NCBI GenBank assembly: GCA_017640785.1
Contig: JAEPPZ010000001.1
Coordinates: 372,001 to 436,000 of the forward strand
Origin: Balneola sp.
GTDB taxonomy: Bacteria; Bacteroidota; Rhodothermia; Balneolales; Balneolaceae
Direction of reading: 5' to 3'
DNA: 64,000 bases
Part shown: positions 37,928 through 47,831 of the stretch, in pieces
Position numbering within the stretch: the first letter of the stretch is position 1
How the letters are laid out: each line of letters begins with the position of its first letter
Notes under the pieces: model-generated
What the model was told of the DNA's origin: nothing
Database searches by the model: none
Seen by the model: only the letters and a program-made list of their open reading frames with translations
Translations under genes and position numbers: made by a program

Positions 37928-39262
37928 CTAAGATTGTCCTTCTAATTTGGTTTCATCTTTTAGCCGAAGATGGAAGAATTTTATATCATCATCCCGGATA
38001 ACGGAAATACTGAAACTCCTTGTTGAATGGAACAGTTCAAGAAGTTCGTTTAAACTGTATTTAGCTACCGGTTCAAAGTTTATTTCATAAAGAACATCAT
38101 TTGCTTGAATACCGATTTGCTCGGCGATGGAATTTTCTCTGACTTTTGAGACTATATAGTAAGGGAGCCGTAGAAATGGCGTGGTAATCTCCAATCCACT
38201 GGTGTTATAACTAAAGTCATCATTATAATCGCTGTTTGGTCGAAGCAACATACTTGGCTCGTTATAATTGAATATTACACTAAATCTTCTGAAAAAATCA
38301 GCTCCAATACTACCATTTCTGTTACCTCTGTTTGCAACCAGTCTGATACCTTCGATATCCGGATATGCAATTATTGGGTAATCCAGTTCTAATCCATTGA
38401 CTTCTATTTTCCTTGCTCTTCCAATGTCTCCATAAATTTCCCCACTCAACCCACTACCCAAATATGATCGCACCGTGTTAGGGGGTATATTTATGCCTTC
38501 CTTAGAATTGGGATATAAAAAGATATTATGGCTCGCTCCTGAATCTATTAACAGCTTTACATCAATTTTAGTAGAGTCGCTTTGAGTGATCTCCGCATTC
38601 ATATAAATTTTATAGTCATGCTTCTCTAAAGGAACATAAACCCATTTTTTATCCTTCTTTTTTTCTTCATACTTCTCTTTGAAATAATCAGGGTCATGAA
38701 AGTAGAGTCTTTCAGATTTGTAATCTATTTCGACTATAAAGTTTTCAAATATGTCATAACCCATCAGGCCGTTTACTCTTCTACCCATAAAATTTGAAAG
38801 TCGAAGAACACTTTCCAATAATAATACTACAGAATGGTTTTCCCCTTCAATTCCCTCTAAATAAATTTCGTTTTTACTGGATGTCAATGCCGGTATTGGT
38901 CCTCCGTTTCCTAATCCACTTAGCTCAATATCACCTTCGTAATTGATAGTAAAGCTTTGGTCTTCTCCCAATTCAGTAATAACCGTTCGACCGGCGCCGG
39001 TATCGAGAATAAAGTACAAATCACCGGAGTCATTAATTTGTGTTGGAATGACAACAAGATTATTAATCAGATCAAATGACATTGAGACAGTGCCTTTATG
39101 AAGCTTTTCAATTCTGATATCTCTTTCCTCACGATTGCCATCTAAAACATGCTTAGTGCAATTCAAAGAAAATAATACAGTCCAGAAAACTAATATGGAT
39201 ATCTTGTTATTCTTCAAACTCTTTTTTTTTGATGGATACGCAATATTACCAAAGTGTTGCAA
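37928..39262 (-). CDS. Aspartyl protease-like protein with C-terminal PDZ domain
   Basis: 444 residues. It starts with a hydrophobic segment followed by LNC near residue 35, which could be a relaxed lipobox, so it is probably an exported lipoprotein. Two retropepsin-like motifs are visible: FILDTGAGRTVI (~85) and LLIDSGASHNIF (~245), giving two catalytic-type Asp residues in one chain. A PDZ-like domain closes the protein (SIAEQIGIQANDVLYEIN). Such proteins are common in Bacteroidota, but their substrates are unknown. It is convergent with the upstream hydrolase, 4 bases apart. Confidence 0.8.
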   Translation of the reverse strand: MQHFGNIAYPSKKKSLKNNKISILVFWTVLFSLNCTKHVLDGNREERDIRIEKLHKGTVSMSFDLINNLVVIPTQINDSGDLYFILDTGAGRTVITELGEDQSFTINYEGDIELSGLGNGGPIPALTSSKNEIYLEGIEGENHSVVLLLESVLRLSNFMGRRVNGLMGYDIFENFIVEIDYKSERLYFHDPDYFKEKYEEKKKDKKWVYVPLEKHDYKIYMNAEITQSDSTKIDVKLLIDSGASHNIFLYPNSKEGINIPPNTVRSYLGSGLSGEIYGDIGRARKIEVNGLELDYPIIAYPDIEGIRLVANRGNRNGSIGADFFRRFSVIFNYNEPSMLLRPNSDYNDDFSYNTSGLEITTPFLRLPYYIVSKVRENSIAEQIGIQANDVLYEINFEPVAKYSLNELLELFHSTRSFSISVIRDDDIKFFHLRLKDETKLEGQS

Positions 39263-39356
39263 AAGCCATATTAATTAGTTCTGTTACTTTTCCAAAACTT
39301 CTTTTATATAATCCTACTGATTTTGATTTCTTACGCCTGATATTTCGATTATCGAG

Positions 39357-40934
39357 TCAAAACCTGGAACCCCGAATCCAAGTGTCTGATCTTTTCCAGC
39401 TTTTCTGAAATTTTAAATCTAATTCTGAATCATTTTTACCCTGAGCTTTTAAGGCTTGTTGTATTCCAAATAAAGACCATCCATTATTCGGATGATTTTC
39501 TAACTCTTTTTCATACACTTCTATTGCCCTTTCATATTCTTTTGTCTCCAGCAAAAGAGCTCCGTACCAATGTCTTGGAGAAAATGGTATCGGTTCCGGC
39601 TCATCGTACGCTAAAGCATCGTAGTATTTTATTGCCTGTTTGAATGATTCTTCAGCTTTTTCAAGTTCTCCTTTTTCCCAGAATATTTCTCCTTCTAAAA
39701 TATAACCCACCGTACTCAAAAGATTTTCAGCGGAATGAAATCTAAACCTAGCTGAAGAAGTTGAAGCTTCTTCTAAAATTTTTTCCTTCATCTCTGTTGC
39801 TTTCTCTTCATCACCACTTTTTAACGAAGCATACCCCTGAGCAAAATCCCACATCCCACCATGTATAGAATGTGATGGTCGGTTTGCAATAGCCGGTATT
39901 TCATCAAATCTTCCAAACCGAATCAATGTGAGTACGTGATACATGTTATTTCCGGTAAGTTTGGCGTAATCCTTTCCGGCTTGTATTGCTACTGCTCCTT
40001 GTCCATCCATACTGGCTGCAAAAGCCAACATATGTAGATTATGAGACGGATAAATTGCAAATCCTTCACCAACGGAAGCTTTCATATCAGAATGCCACGC
40101 CATTATATTTGCTGTTACGGCGTCTCCCCAACGACCGATTTCATTCCAAGTATGCGAAGGCATATGGTTGATATGACTGGCTCCCGGAATTGAAGTTCCT
40201 ATATATTCAGCACATGGTTCAGCCCATTCAGGATTTTGAGTTGATTCTGTTGCATGAATATATAAATGACAAGCTCCCGGGTGTTTGATATCGGTTTCTA
40301 GTATTCCTTCCAGCACTGAGTGTAGTTTTTCTACATCAGGATCGTTCACATCTCTGGTTCCTCTTCTTGGCTCTAATAAAAACAAAGATTCTGCATATAG
40401 GGTAGCTATATCCAAATCATTCGGATATTTGCGTGACAATTTCTGCATTTCTTTTGAGTAAAGAGTATCCTGAACTGCTCTGGTTTCCCGATCATAATCT
40501 TTGATATATCTAACTGAAAAAGCTTTTATAAGGTCTTTTTCTTTTTCACTGCCATTATTCTCAGAAACTTCAATCGCCTCCTGAATTTTCGCGTAAGCTC
40601 TCGGCGCCTCGGCTGTAGTCATTGCTCCGTTCAAGTAAGATCCCCACGCCCATGCTTCTCCCCAATAACAAACTGCACAATCAGGATCTGCTTTTTGGGC
40701 TTCCCGAAATGAACGAGCTGCATCTACTTTTGTGAATGCGTACATCATCTGAAAACCCTGATTAAAATATGCTTGTGCTTTTTCATTATCGGATGAGATC
40801 GGATATTCAAAATCTCCCAGAGCTACATCAAAAAGAGGAATCGGCTCATCAAAATCGGATGGGTAATTTACTTCCTGAGCCATTGCAATTATTGGGAAGA
40901 GCAGTAACAGCATTAAAAAAATAACTTTTCTCAT
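39357..40934 (-). CDS. Exported TPR-repeat protein of unknown function
   Basis: 525 residues with a clear signal peptide (MRKVIFLMLLLLFPIIAMAQ). Helix pairs of tetratricopeptide type are visible: AQAYFNQGFQMMYAF..AARSF near 55-80 and ELEKAEESFKQAIKYYDAL near 430-450, then RAIEVYEKELENHPNN. It also has CAVCYWGEAWAWG and a His-rich central part (HINHMPSHTWNEIGRW). The same protein type, with HMPSHT, is widespread but uncharacterised. No enzymatic motif is recognised. It is a stand-alone gene with a 129-base gap to the divergent TerC gene. Confidence 0.8.
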   Translation of the reverse strand: MRKVIFLMLLLLFPIIAMAQEVNYPSDFDEPIPLFDVALGDFEYPISSDNEKAQAYFNQGFQMMYAFTKVDAARSFREAQKADPDCAVCYWGEAWAWGSYLNGAMTTAEAPRAYAKIQEAIEVSENNGSEKEKDLIKAFSVRYIKDYDRETRAVQDTLYSKEMQKLSRKYPNDLDIATLYAESLFLLEPRRGTRDVNDPDVEKLHSVLEGILETDIKHPGACHLYIHATESTQNPEWAEPCAEYIGTSIPGASHINHMPSHTWNEIGRWGDAVTANIMAWHSDMKASVGEGFAIYPSHNLHMLAFAASMDGQGAVAIQAGKDYAKLTGNNMYHVLTLIRFGRFDEIPAIANRPSHSIHGGMWDFAQGYASLKSGDEEKATEMKEKILEEASTSSARFRFHSAENLLSTVGYILEGEIFWEKGELEKAEESFKQAIKYYDALAYDEPEPIPFSPRHWYGALLLETKEYERAIEVYEKELENHPNNGWSLFGIQQALKAQGKNDSELDLKFQKSWKRSDTWIRGSRF

Positions 40935-41063
40935 AGTAAAAATATTGAAATCATGTTTTCAGATTATAATAGATAAACACTTTCTAAAAAGTAAATCTTT
41001 GTGCCCTGACATTTGAATCTATGTTATATATCTTGAGCTAAAATTAATTTTAAACAATCTTCT

Positions 41064-41783
41064 ATGGCTGACTTGATCGGTGTTTTCGCTTTAATTGTAG
41101 GACTTGAGCTCGTTCTCGGTGTTGATAATATTCTTGTTATTACAATCCTTGTAAGCCGACTTGAGGAAAAATACCAACAGCGCGCAAGAGTGATTGGGCT
41201 GGTTCTTGCCATGGTAGCTAGAATTGTACTACTGTTTCTACTGCTTCAGCTCACTGAACTGACGAACCCGATCGTTATGGGTTTATCTGTCAGAGATCTG
41301 ATACTAATTATCGGAGGATTATTTCTTCTCTATAAAGCAGTGAAAGAAATTCATAATACCATTGAACTTAAAGATGAACACGACGCTGCAAAAAATGTCA
41401 AAGACTCTTTCAGTTCGGTAATTACACAAATAGTGCTACTGGATATGGTTTTCTCGGTTGATTCAGTAATAACGGCAATTGGTTTAACAGATGTAGTTTG
41501 GGTTATTGTTACTGCAGTTATTCTAGCATTTGTAGTGATCTTAATTTTTGCGAAACCGATAGGTGAGTTCATCCTCGAAAACCCGGCGCTGAAAATCCTT
41601 GCTTTGTCATTTTTGATCACCATTGGAATAACCATTTTCATGGAGGGTTTACACAAAGAAATCCCTAAAGCGTATATCTATCTTCCAATGGGTTTTGCTC
41701 TATTTGTGGAACTACTTCAAATGCGATATTCAAAAAATAAACAAGATTATAATCAGGAACTCAAAGACAAACTTCCGGATTAA
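41064..41783 (+). CDS. TerC-family integral membrane protein
   Basis: 239 residues with about seven hydrophobic helices. It has the TerC pattern: an acidic site in the first helix (GLELVLGVDN), a central VLLDMVFSVDSVITAIGL, and a late FLITIGITIFMEG. TerC proteins are linked to tellurium resistance and, in recent work, to manganese export during metallation of secreted proteins. The acidic ELVLGVDN and D.VFSVDS residues are the presumed metal site. It is a single gene, with no tellurium-resistance partners nearby. Confidence 0.92.
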   Translation: MADLIGVFALIVGLELVLGVDNILVITILVSRLEEKYQQRARVIGLVLAMVARIVLLFLLLQLTELTNPIVMGLSVRDLILIIGGLFLLYKAVKEIHNTIELKDEHDAAKNVKDSFSSVITQIVLLDMVFSVDSVITAIGLTDVVWVIVTAVILAFVVILIFAKPIGEFILENPALKILALSFLITIGITIFMEGLHKEIPKAYIYLPMGFALFVELLQMRYSKNKQDYNQELKDKLPD

Positions 41784-41897
41784 GCATTATTGATCACTCA
41801 ATTATAGAGATTCGTTTTCATCCAATGAGCAAACTTTTACTTTTTTAAAGAGACTACATCAGTATAATTGTTGAAACACTAACTATTACATTTATCC

Positions 41898-43190
41898 ATG
41901 AGATTCGTTTTAATTCCCCTACTCCTTATTCTAATACAATGTCAGCCCCAGCCCTACGAATTCAGCGAAGACAATTCTTCTGAAATTCTCAAAACCTTAA
42001 GTTCTGATGATATGAGGGGACGACAGGCTTTTACTCCTGACATCGACAAAGCAGCTGATTACATCAGTAACAAATTCGACCAAATTGATCTGGATAAACT
42101 TGATAGCGAATCTGATTATTTACAAAAATTTGAAGTACTGTCCATAAAAGTAAAAAATGCGGACATAGAAGTTGGAGGCACTGAGGTAAGCCCTGATGAC
42201 TTTTTTGTGCTCGGTGATACTGCAAACATAGAATGGGCCGAAACTAATGAAATTGAAACCATTCAGATTGCTGAAGGTGAGAATTTTCAGCAAAGATTTA
42301 ACGAGATCCGTGAAAAAAATACAGAAGCTTTTGTTTATATAGACAAAAGTCATGAAGCAATATTCAGACGTTACCAGCCATTCTTTTCAAGAGCCTCAAG
42401 AACGTTTCCAGAAGAGCAATCTTCAAATAAAGTTTTTGTTCTTACTTCAAAATCTCCTACAACCTCATTCAATGCATATGTCACAAAATCTACTGAGCGT
42501 CTTGAACTAGCCAATGTTGTTGGAAAGGTTGAAGGAAATCGCAAAGATGAATATGTAGTTTTCTCAGCTCATTATGATCATATAGGAGTGAGACAACCAA
42601 ATGCAGCAGATGCTGATTCTATTGCTAACGGAGCAAATGATAACGCCTCAGGAACAACCGCTGTGATAGAATTAGCAAAGTATTTTAAAAGTAAGGGTAC
42701 TCCTGAAAGAACTTTATTATTTGTTGCTTTCACAGCAGAAGAATCAGGTGGGTATGGTTCTAAATATTTTTCCAAGCAACTTGAACCTGATCAGATAATG
42801 GCTATGTTCAATATCGAAATGATCGGAAAGCCGGCAGTTGAAGGACCAAACACTGCCTGGATAACCGGTTTCGAAAAATCCAGTTTCGGAGAATTGTTAC
42901 AGAAAAGTGCAGAAGGCACTATTTATGAATTTTATCCTGACCCTTACCCGAATCAAAATCTTTTTTATCGTTCTGATAACGCCACTTTAGCAAGATTAGG
43001 AGTTCCGGCTCACACTATAAGCACAACCCCAATTGATGTTGACCCTGACTATCATAAGGTTTCTGATGAATTTGAAACTATTGATGTTGCTCATTTAACA
43101 AACACGATCCGTGCTATTTCACAGGCTGCTGTTGGTATCGTCTCCGGACAAGATACCCCAACCAGAGTAGATGCTTCTCAATTAAACTAG
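41898..43190 (+). CDS. M28-family zinc aminopeptidase, lipoprotein-like
   Basis: 430 residues. The N-terminal hydrophobic run ends LIQC near residue 14, a plausible lipobox. A PA-like insert is followed by the M28 core: AHYDHIG (zinc His), GANDNASGT (bridging Asp), FTAEESGGYGS (catalytic and zinc Glu), FNIEMIGK, and a final DPDYHKVSDE with the last zinc His. It should remove N-terminal amino acids from peptides in the periplasm or at the surface. It stands between terC and the dienelactone hydrolase gene on the same strand, with gaps large enough for separate promoters. Confidence 0.93.
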   Translation: MRFVLIPLLLILIQCQPQPYEFSEDNSSEILKTLSSDDMRGRQAFTPDIDKAADYISNKFDQIDLDKLDSESDYLQKFEVLSIKVKNADIEVGGTEVSPDDFFVLGDTANIEWAETNEIETIQIAEGENFQQRFNEIREKNTEAFVYIDKSHEAIFRRYQPFFSRASRTFPEEQSSNKVFVLTSKSPTTSFNAYVTKSTERLELANVVGKVEGNRKDEYVVFSAHYDHIGVRQPNAADADSIANGANDNASGTTAVIELAKYFKSKGTPERTLLFVAFTAEESGGYGSKYFSKQLEPDQIMAMFNIEMIGKPAVEGPNTAWITGFEKSSFGELLQKSAEGTIYEFYPDPYPNQNLFYRSDNATLARLGVPAHTISTTPIDVDPDYHKVSDEFETIDVAHLTNTIRAISQAAVGIVSGQDTPTRVDASQLN

Positions 43191-43244
43191 TATTTATCAT
43201 TTCAATAAAGTAAAATGAAGCGATCATAAATCAATAAAACTATT

Positions 43245-44051
43245 ATGAAAGCTTCATTTTCTTTATTTCTGTTTTCTTTCCTCTCGATAATCCTGTTTGC
43301 TCAGGATTATGCCATTCAACAACTGGAAAACTCTCCAAGACATCACGAATGGATTGAAATTGAATCAAGCGGCAGGACAATGCACAACTTTGTGGCATTC
43401 CCTGAACGGTCCGACAAAGCTCCTGTATTCATTGTTATTCATGAAAACCGAGGATTGAATGACTGGGCAAGAAGTTTTACTGATCAATTAGCAGAAAAAG
43501 GTTTTATTGCCATTGCCCCGGATTTGATATCAAATACGGTTGAAGGGTTCGAAAAAACCAGTGATTTTGAAACTTCTGATGATGCACGTTCAGCAATTTA
43601 CGCATTGGATGCTGAAAACGTGACCCAAGATCTAAAAGCCGTTTTAAAATATGCGAAATCAATAGAAGCCGGAAATGGAGAGATCTATATTGTAGGGTTT
43701 TGTTGGGGTGGATCGCAATCATTCCGTTTTGCAACTAATGCTGGAGATGAGATCGAAGCTGCTTTGGTGTTTTATGGCACAGGACCTCAAGAAGCCGAAG
43801 CTTACTCCACTATTGAAGTCCCGGTTTTTGGTTTTTACGGTGGAGCCGACAACAGAGTTAATGCAACCATTGAACGATCAGAAAAAGCTATGAACTCATA
43901 CGATAAAACATATGATTATGTGATCTATGAGGGTGCGGGACATGCGTATATGAGACGTGGAGATGACCCTGAAGCTTCTAAAGGCGACCCTAATGTAAAA
44001 GCCAGAAATGCTTCCTGGGAAAGGTTACTGAACATTGTTAAAGACAGTTGA
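43245..44051 (+). CDS. Dienelactone hydrolase-family protein, exported
   Basis: 268 residues. The signal peptide ends ILFAQ (~residue 21). It has an alpha/beta hydrolase fold with a cysteine nucleophile in VGFCWGGSQS, an Asp in FYGGADNRVNA, and a His in YEGAGHAYMRR, which is the Cys-Asp-His triad typical of dienelactone hydrolases. Early NRGLNDWARSF and APDLISN segments also fit. The physiological substrate cannot be stated. The coding end overlaps the start of the DinB gene by 17 bases, so the two are probably one transcript. Confidence 0.9.
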   Translation: MKASFSLFLFSFLSIILFAQDYAIQQLENSPRHHEWIEIESSGRTMHNFVAFPERSDKAPVFIVIHENRGLNDWARSFTDQLAEKGFIAIAPDLISNTVEGFEKTSDFETSDDARSAIYALDAENVTQDLKAVLKYAKSIEAGNGEIYIVGFCWGGSQSFRFATNAGDEIEAALVFYGTGPQEAEAYSTIEVPVFGFYGGADNRVNATIERSEKAMNSYDKTYDYVIYEGAGHAYMRRGDDPEASKGDPNVKARNASWERLLNIVKDS

Positions 44052-44577
44052 ATTGAAATCCAAAGATCAAATAGAGTTGGAAATCCATCAGGCTTTTGAT
44101 GAAGTGATCAATTTTATTCGTCAACAAGATAATTCTCTATTTGATCGTCCAAAAGCAGAAGGAAAATGGAGTACCGGTCAACAGCTTGATCATTTGATCA
44201 AAAGTGTAAAACCACTTAGTACCGGAATGGGATTACCAAAGATCTTGCTGAAGTTGCGGTTCGGGGTCAGAAACAGACCTGAACGCACTTATGAAGAACT
44301 GGTCGCAAAATACCAGCAAAAGCTTAAAGAAGGCGGACAGGCCAGCGCTGCTTTCATCCCTCCTAAAATTTCTATTGAGCAAAAAGATCAGCTTTTATCA
44401 GCCTACGAAAAAGAAAAAATCAAGCTTGTTAAGGTGCTCCAAAAATGGTCTGAAAAACAACTCAGCACCAATGTCGCCCCGCACCCTCTCTTAGGTAAAT
44501 GTACCGTTCGTGAGCTATTGTACTTTACCATTCATCACAACTATCATCATCTGGAAAACATTAAGGAAATTGATTAA
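44035..44577 (+). CDS. DinB-like four-helix protein
   Basis: 180 residues if TTG at 44035 is used; a second TTG at 44053, just past the upstream stop, is equally possible, and no ATG fits. It is mostly helical, with metal-site histidines in the DinB positions: HLIKSV near 58 and HHNYHHLENI near the end. Members of this family are metal-dependent transferases (bacillithiol S-transferase is one), which is of interest because a bacilliredoxin is encoded nearby. The substrate is not known. It overlaps the upstream hydrolase gene. Confidence 0.8.
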   Translation: MLKTVELKSKDQIELEIHQAFDEVINFIRQQDNSLFDRPKAEGKWSTGQQLDHLIKSVKPLSTGMGLPKILLKLRFGVRNRPERTYEELVAKYQQKLKEGGQASAAFIPPKISIEQKDQLLSAYEKEKIKLVKVLQKWSEKQLSTNVAPHPLLGKCTVRELLYFTIHHNYHHLENIKEID

Positions 44578-44855
44578 TGCTTTTTTGGGATTTTATAGTA
44601 AAAAATATGTACTCCCTTTATTTTCAATCAGGCATTTAAATTAAACTAATCCATTTGTCGTTTCTGAAAAATCAACTATTTCTAACGTACCTAAATGGAC
44701 TTGTTTGGCTTTACTGATATAGGCATTAAAGAAGGTTGAGTGAAATGAAAACACTAGCGCTACCCGGACGTTTAATATTTTACAATCAATAATGTATTTT
44801 TTTTTAGCTAGGTCTTAATTTCTTTACTTAATCTAAATTCAAATTATCAGTTTAA
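44578..44855. other. Intergenic region, no gene seen
   Basis: 278 AT-rich bases between the DinB gene and the lipoprotein gene. I found no open frame with coding character, no tRNA-like cloverleaf and no strong palindrome. It should contain the promoter of the lipoprotein gene. Confidence 0.5.
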
Positions 44856-45554
44856 TTGGGAAAAAGAAATTATCTCCTAACCGTTGCATTAGTTTTTATC
44901 CTTGCTGGTTGTTCTACACAAAAATCAGTTCAAATTGTATCAGAAGGATATAAGACTACAAAAATCAATAATGCCAGCCTTGTTATTTTACCATTATCAG
45001 AGAGATTTGTCGACTCAGAAGTCTGGGAAAATCACTTTCAATTTGATTCAACGAATTCAAGCGACATAAGTCTCCATAACAGATTTCTTTTCTTTGAATA
45101 CTATGGAACTGCTTTTTCGAGAGTTTCTACCTCTAATGTTAAAGACTTAAGCACTAGTACAAACCTTGAAAATGTTAATAGTTCTATAGAATATGAAAAT
45201 GTGAAACTTGCTACTGATAAAGAAGGAGAGTTTCTGACATTTTTAGCCCCTAAAAATGGAACACTGACCATAGATAACAAAGAACCGGATTTTGTTCTTT
45301 TTACACAGACCCTGAGATGGAAAAATGAGCTCAAATCACAAGGTACCGTGATAATGGGGAGTGAAAACGAGTATTCAGTAAATATTAATATTAAACTCAA
45401 ATATCTTATCTGGGATAATAAGAATGAACGGATAGCTTCTTATGGAGTGATTTTAAAGACTGAATCTTTGATGGGAGTTCCTAAATCGCCTACTTACGAG
45501 AAAATAGCAACTGAACTTGCCCAAGATATAATAGAAGCTAGTCCGATTTTTTAA
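44856..45554 (+). CDS. Lipoprotein of unknown function
   Basis: 232 residues starting at TTG 44856 (MGKRNYLLTV). There is no in-frame ATG nearby and the signal peptide fits this start: a hydrophobic core then LAGC, a textbook lipobox, so the mature protein is a membrane-anchored lipoprotein. The rest is soluble, with alternating strand-like segments and no family motif I recognise. The 3' end overlaps the convergent pxpC gene by 17 bases. Placement gives no functional clue. Confidence 0.7.
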   Translation: MGKRNYLLTVALVFILAGCSTQKSVQIVSEGYKTTKINNASLVILPLSERFVDSEVWENHFQFDSTNSSDISLHNRFLFFEYYGTAFSRVSTSNVKDLSTSTNLENVNSSIEYENVKLATDKEGEFLTFLAPKNGTLTIDNKEPDFVLFTQTLRWKNELKSQGTVIMGSENEYSVNINIKLKYLIWDNKNERIASYGVILKTESLMGVPKSPTYEKIATELAQDIIEASPIF

Positions 45555-46410
45555 AACGAATAGTCCCATTAGGCGGAACTTGAGCCACCCTATTCAAATG
45601 GATATCCAAAACCTTACCAATTCTTGGGTATCCACCAACCGTTTGACCATCCTTCATTAATAATATTGGCGATCCGTTTGGAGGCAATTGAATGATTCCG
45701 GGAATAACACCGGATGAAACCATTTCTTTGCTCTTTGCTTCGATCTGAAAATCAGAGTTGAGCCGAATTCCCATTCTATTGCTTTCAGAGCTTATCTTAA
45801 ATTCTGTACTTAAAAATTTATCCTGCTCTTTTTTTGACAGCCAATTCCACTCCGGGCCGGGAATAAATTCAACGGTGAGTTTTGAACTGTAATAAGGAAT
45901 TTCCTTTTGAGATAGAGTGTAAGACTGAAAATCAGCCTGAATTTCTTTCCAGTGTAATTGATCGCCTTTTTGAAGATTCCGACCTTCTATTCCTCCAAAA
46001 TTTCCTTCGTTGTAAGTAGAGTAGCTCCCCAGTATTTTTTCGATCTCCCAAACTCCCCTAATGCCCAGATAACAGCGACAACCTCTGCTTGCATATTCAA
46101 ATTCTAAAATATCTCCAGCGCTTATCTTTAAAGTTGAATTCAATTCTACACTTTTTCCGTTTACTGTTGGATTCATATTAGCGCCTGCAAAAGCTATTAC
46201 TGAATCTGACTCAAATCTGTACCTCCCTCCTTTCAGAGTCATTTCCAGAACAGGAGTATCCGGAGAGTTTCCGACCAGACTGTTTACCAATTCAAATGCA
46301 GAATTATCCATAACTCCGGAAACAGGAACACCATATTTTCTGAACCCAAATCTTCCCGCATCCTGTACGGTTGTAAATAATCCTCCGTCTAAAACATCCA
46401 TTCTACCCAT
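45538..46410 (-). CDS. pxpC: 5-oxoprolinase subunit C (KipA-type)
   Basis: 290 residues. It carries the family signature near the start: TVQDAGRFGFRKYGVPVSGVMDNSAF, interrupted here as TVQDAGR, then GVPVSGVMD and NSLVGN, and later GPEWNW, SNRMGIRL and GSPILLMKDGQTVGGYP. With PxpA and PxpB it forms the ATP-dependent enzyme that opens 5-oxoproline to glutamate. It is the last gene of a four-gene minus-strand operon and overlaps pxpB by 8 bases. Confidence 0.93.
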   Translation of the reverse strand: MGRMDVLDGGLFTTVQDAGRFGFRKYGVPVSGVMDNSAFELVNSLVGNSPDTPVLEMTLKGGRYRFESDSVIAFAGANMNPTVNGKSVELNSTLKISAGDILEFEYASRGCRCYLGIRGVWEIEKILGSYSTYNEGNFGGIEGRNLQKGDQLHWKEIQADFQSYTLSQKEIPYYSSKLTVEFIPGPEWNWLSKKEQDKFLSTEFKISSESNRMGIRLNSDFQIEAKSKEMVSSGVIPGIIQLPPNGSPILLMKDGQTVGGYPRIGKVLDIHLNRVAQVPPNGTIRFKKSD

Positions 46411-47098
46411 TCTTTGCTACCATTTTATCAAACTCTTCTTTTGATATTGGTTTGAATCTTATCTTATCACCGGCTTTTAACTCGGTTGGAGGTGTTTTTT
46501 TGACATCAAAAAATGATTCTGTAGTTCTGCCAATGATTTGCCAACCCCCCGGACTTTCCAGAGAGTAAATTCCTGTTTGATTTCCCCCAATCCCAACTGA
46601 GCCTGAAGGAACTTTGATTCTGAGTTTTTCTTTTCTTGAAACAGCTATTCTTTGATCTAATCCATCCAAAAAAATGAATCCGGGCATAAACCCCATCATA
46701 GCAAGTGTGTAATTTTGTGTTGAATGTATTGAAATAACCTCCTCTTTCGATAAACCTGTTTTTACTTCAACCTCATTCCAATCTATACCTAACTCATAGC
46801 AGACATTGATCTCAAAAATGTTCTTTTCTCTACTTAAATGCTGTTCAGTACTTGACGAAATATCAGAAAGCATGTCTGGATCGTACTTAAACTGTGAGTC
46901 ATAAATAAGCGTGATAGAGTCATAAGCAGGAATTATATCCTGTAAGCCATCTATTTTAGATTGTTCCAACAGATCTGAAGTAGAATGAACGTGTTCTAAA
47001 ATCTTTTCCGATACTTTCGGTTGGAGTAACCAAGCTGTTTCCCCTAATCTGAAAACTGACCAGGAAATCCCATTAAGGTGCAGTAATCCTAACGCCAT
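46403..47098 (-). CDS. pxpB: 5-oxoprolinase subunit B (KipI-type)
   Basis: 231 residues. The core motifs of the KipI family are present: YDS.TL..DS near the middle, VCYELGIDW, MMGFMPGFIFLDGLD, then KVPSGSVGIGGNQTGIYSLESPGGW and the closing KAGDKIRFKPIS. It is one half of the PxpBC pair that works with PxpA in 5-oxoproline hydrolysis. In Bacillus the homologue KipI also inhibits the kinase KinA; no such kinase context is seen here. It overlaps pxpA by 26 bases and pxpC by 8. Confidence 0.93.
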   Translation of the reverse strand: MALGLLHLNGISWSVFRLGETAWLLQPKVSEKILEHVHSTSDLLEQSKIDGLQDIIPAYDSITLIYDSQFKYDPDMLSDISSSTEQHLSREKNIFEINVCYELGIDWNEVEVKTGLSKEEVISIHSTQNYTLAMMGFMPGFIFLDGLDQRIAVSRKEKLRIKVPSGSVGIGGNQTGIYSLESPGGWQIIGRTTESFFDVKKTPPTELKAGDKIRFKPISKEEFDKMVAKNG

Positions 47099-47831
47099 GG
47101 TTCTTTAGAAATTGATGAATATTTCTGGCAAGCACTTCAGAGCCTTTAGTATCACTGTGCAAACAAATAGTTTCAGCTTTTATAGGTAATTCTTTGCCTG
47201 AGTATGCAATAACTTTTTCTTCGATCACCATTTTAAAAATCTGAGACAAAACTTCTTCCTTTTTATGAAGAACTGCTCCTTCTTCTCTCCGAAAGCGTAG
47301 CCTTAAGTCATCTTCATATGCCCGATCTGCAAATACCTCTGCACAAAATTTCAAGCCATTTTTCAGAGCTGCCTTTTCAAATTCTGAGCCTGATTGTCCA
47401 TATACAATCACATTCAGACTCAATTCTTTGATAGCTTCAGCTACCGTCTTCGCAATATCTCTATATACTGAAGCTGCATTATATAATGCTCCGTGAGGTT
47501 TTATATGATGAAGCTCCACTCCCTCTAAATCAGCAATTTCTTTTAAACTTAAGATTTGATCTTTGATACTGTTTTTAAGTCGATCTCGATTCATTTCCAG
47601 CTGCCTGCGTCCAAATCCGACTCTATCGGGATAAGAAGGATGTGCTCCTACCTTCACTTTGTTTTTTTTAGCCAGAATTACAGTCCAGCGCATACTAATC
47701 TCATCTCCAATATGTCCACCACAGGCAATATTACACGATGAAATGTAAGGCATAATAGCTTTATCAAGATCAGGACCATCTTCAGAAATCCATTCTCCCA
47801 GATCACAATTTAGATCAATACTTGTTTTCAT
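47073..47831 (-). CDS. pxpA: 5-oxoprolinase subunit A (LamB/YcsF family)
   Basis: 252 residues. It begins with the LamB/YcsF hallmark DLNCDLGEW, followed by ISSCNIACGGHIGD, VGAHPSYPDRVGFGRR, HIKPHGALYN and ICLHSD. These are the conserved His/Asp residues of the metal-dependent subunit that acts on 5-oxoproline. Its start overlaps the end of the transporter gene by 4 bases (ATGA type), indicating coupled translation. The operon order is transporter, pxpA, pxpB, pxpC. Confidence 0.95.
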   Translation of the reverse strand: MKTSIDLNCDLGEWISEDGPDLDKAIMPYISSCNIACGGHIGDEISMRWTVILAKKNKVKVGAHPSYPDRVGFGRRQLEMNRDRLKNSIKDQILSLKEIADLEGVELHHIKPHGALYNAASVYRDIAKTVAEAIKELSLNVIVYGQSGSEFEKAALKNGLKFCAEVFADRAYEDDLRLRFRREEGAVLHKKEEVLSQIFKMVIEEKVIAYSGKELPIKAETICLHSDTKGSEVLARNIHQFLKNHGVRITAP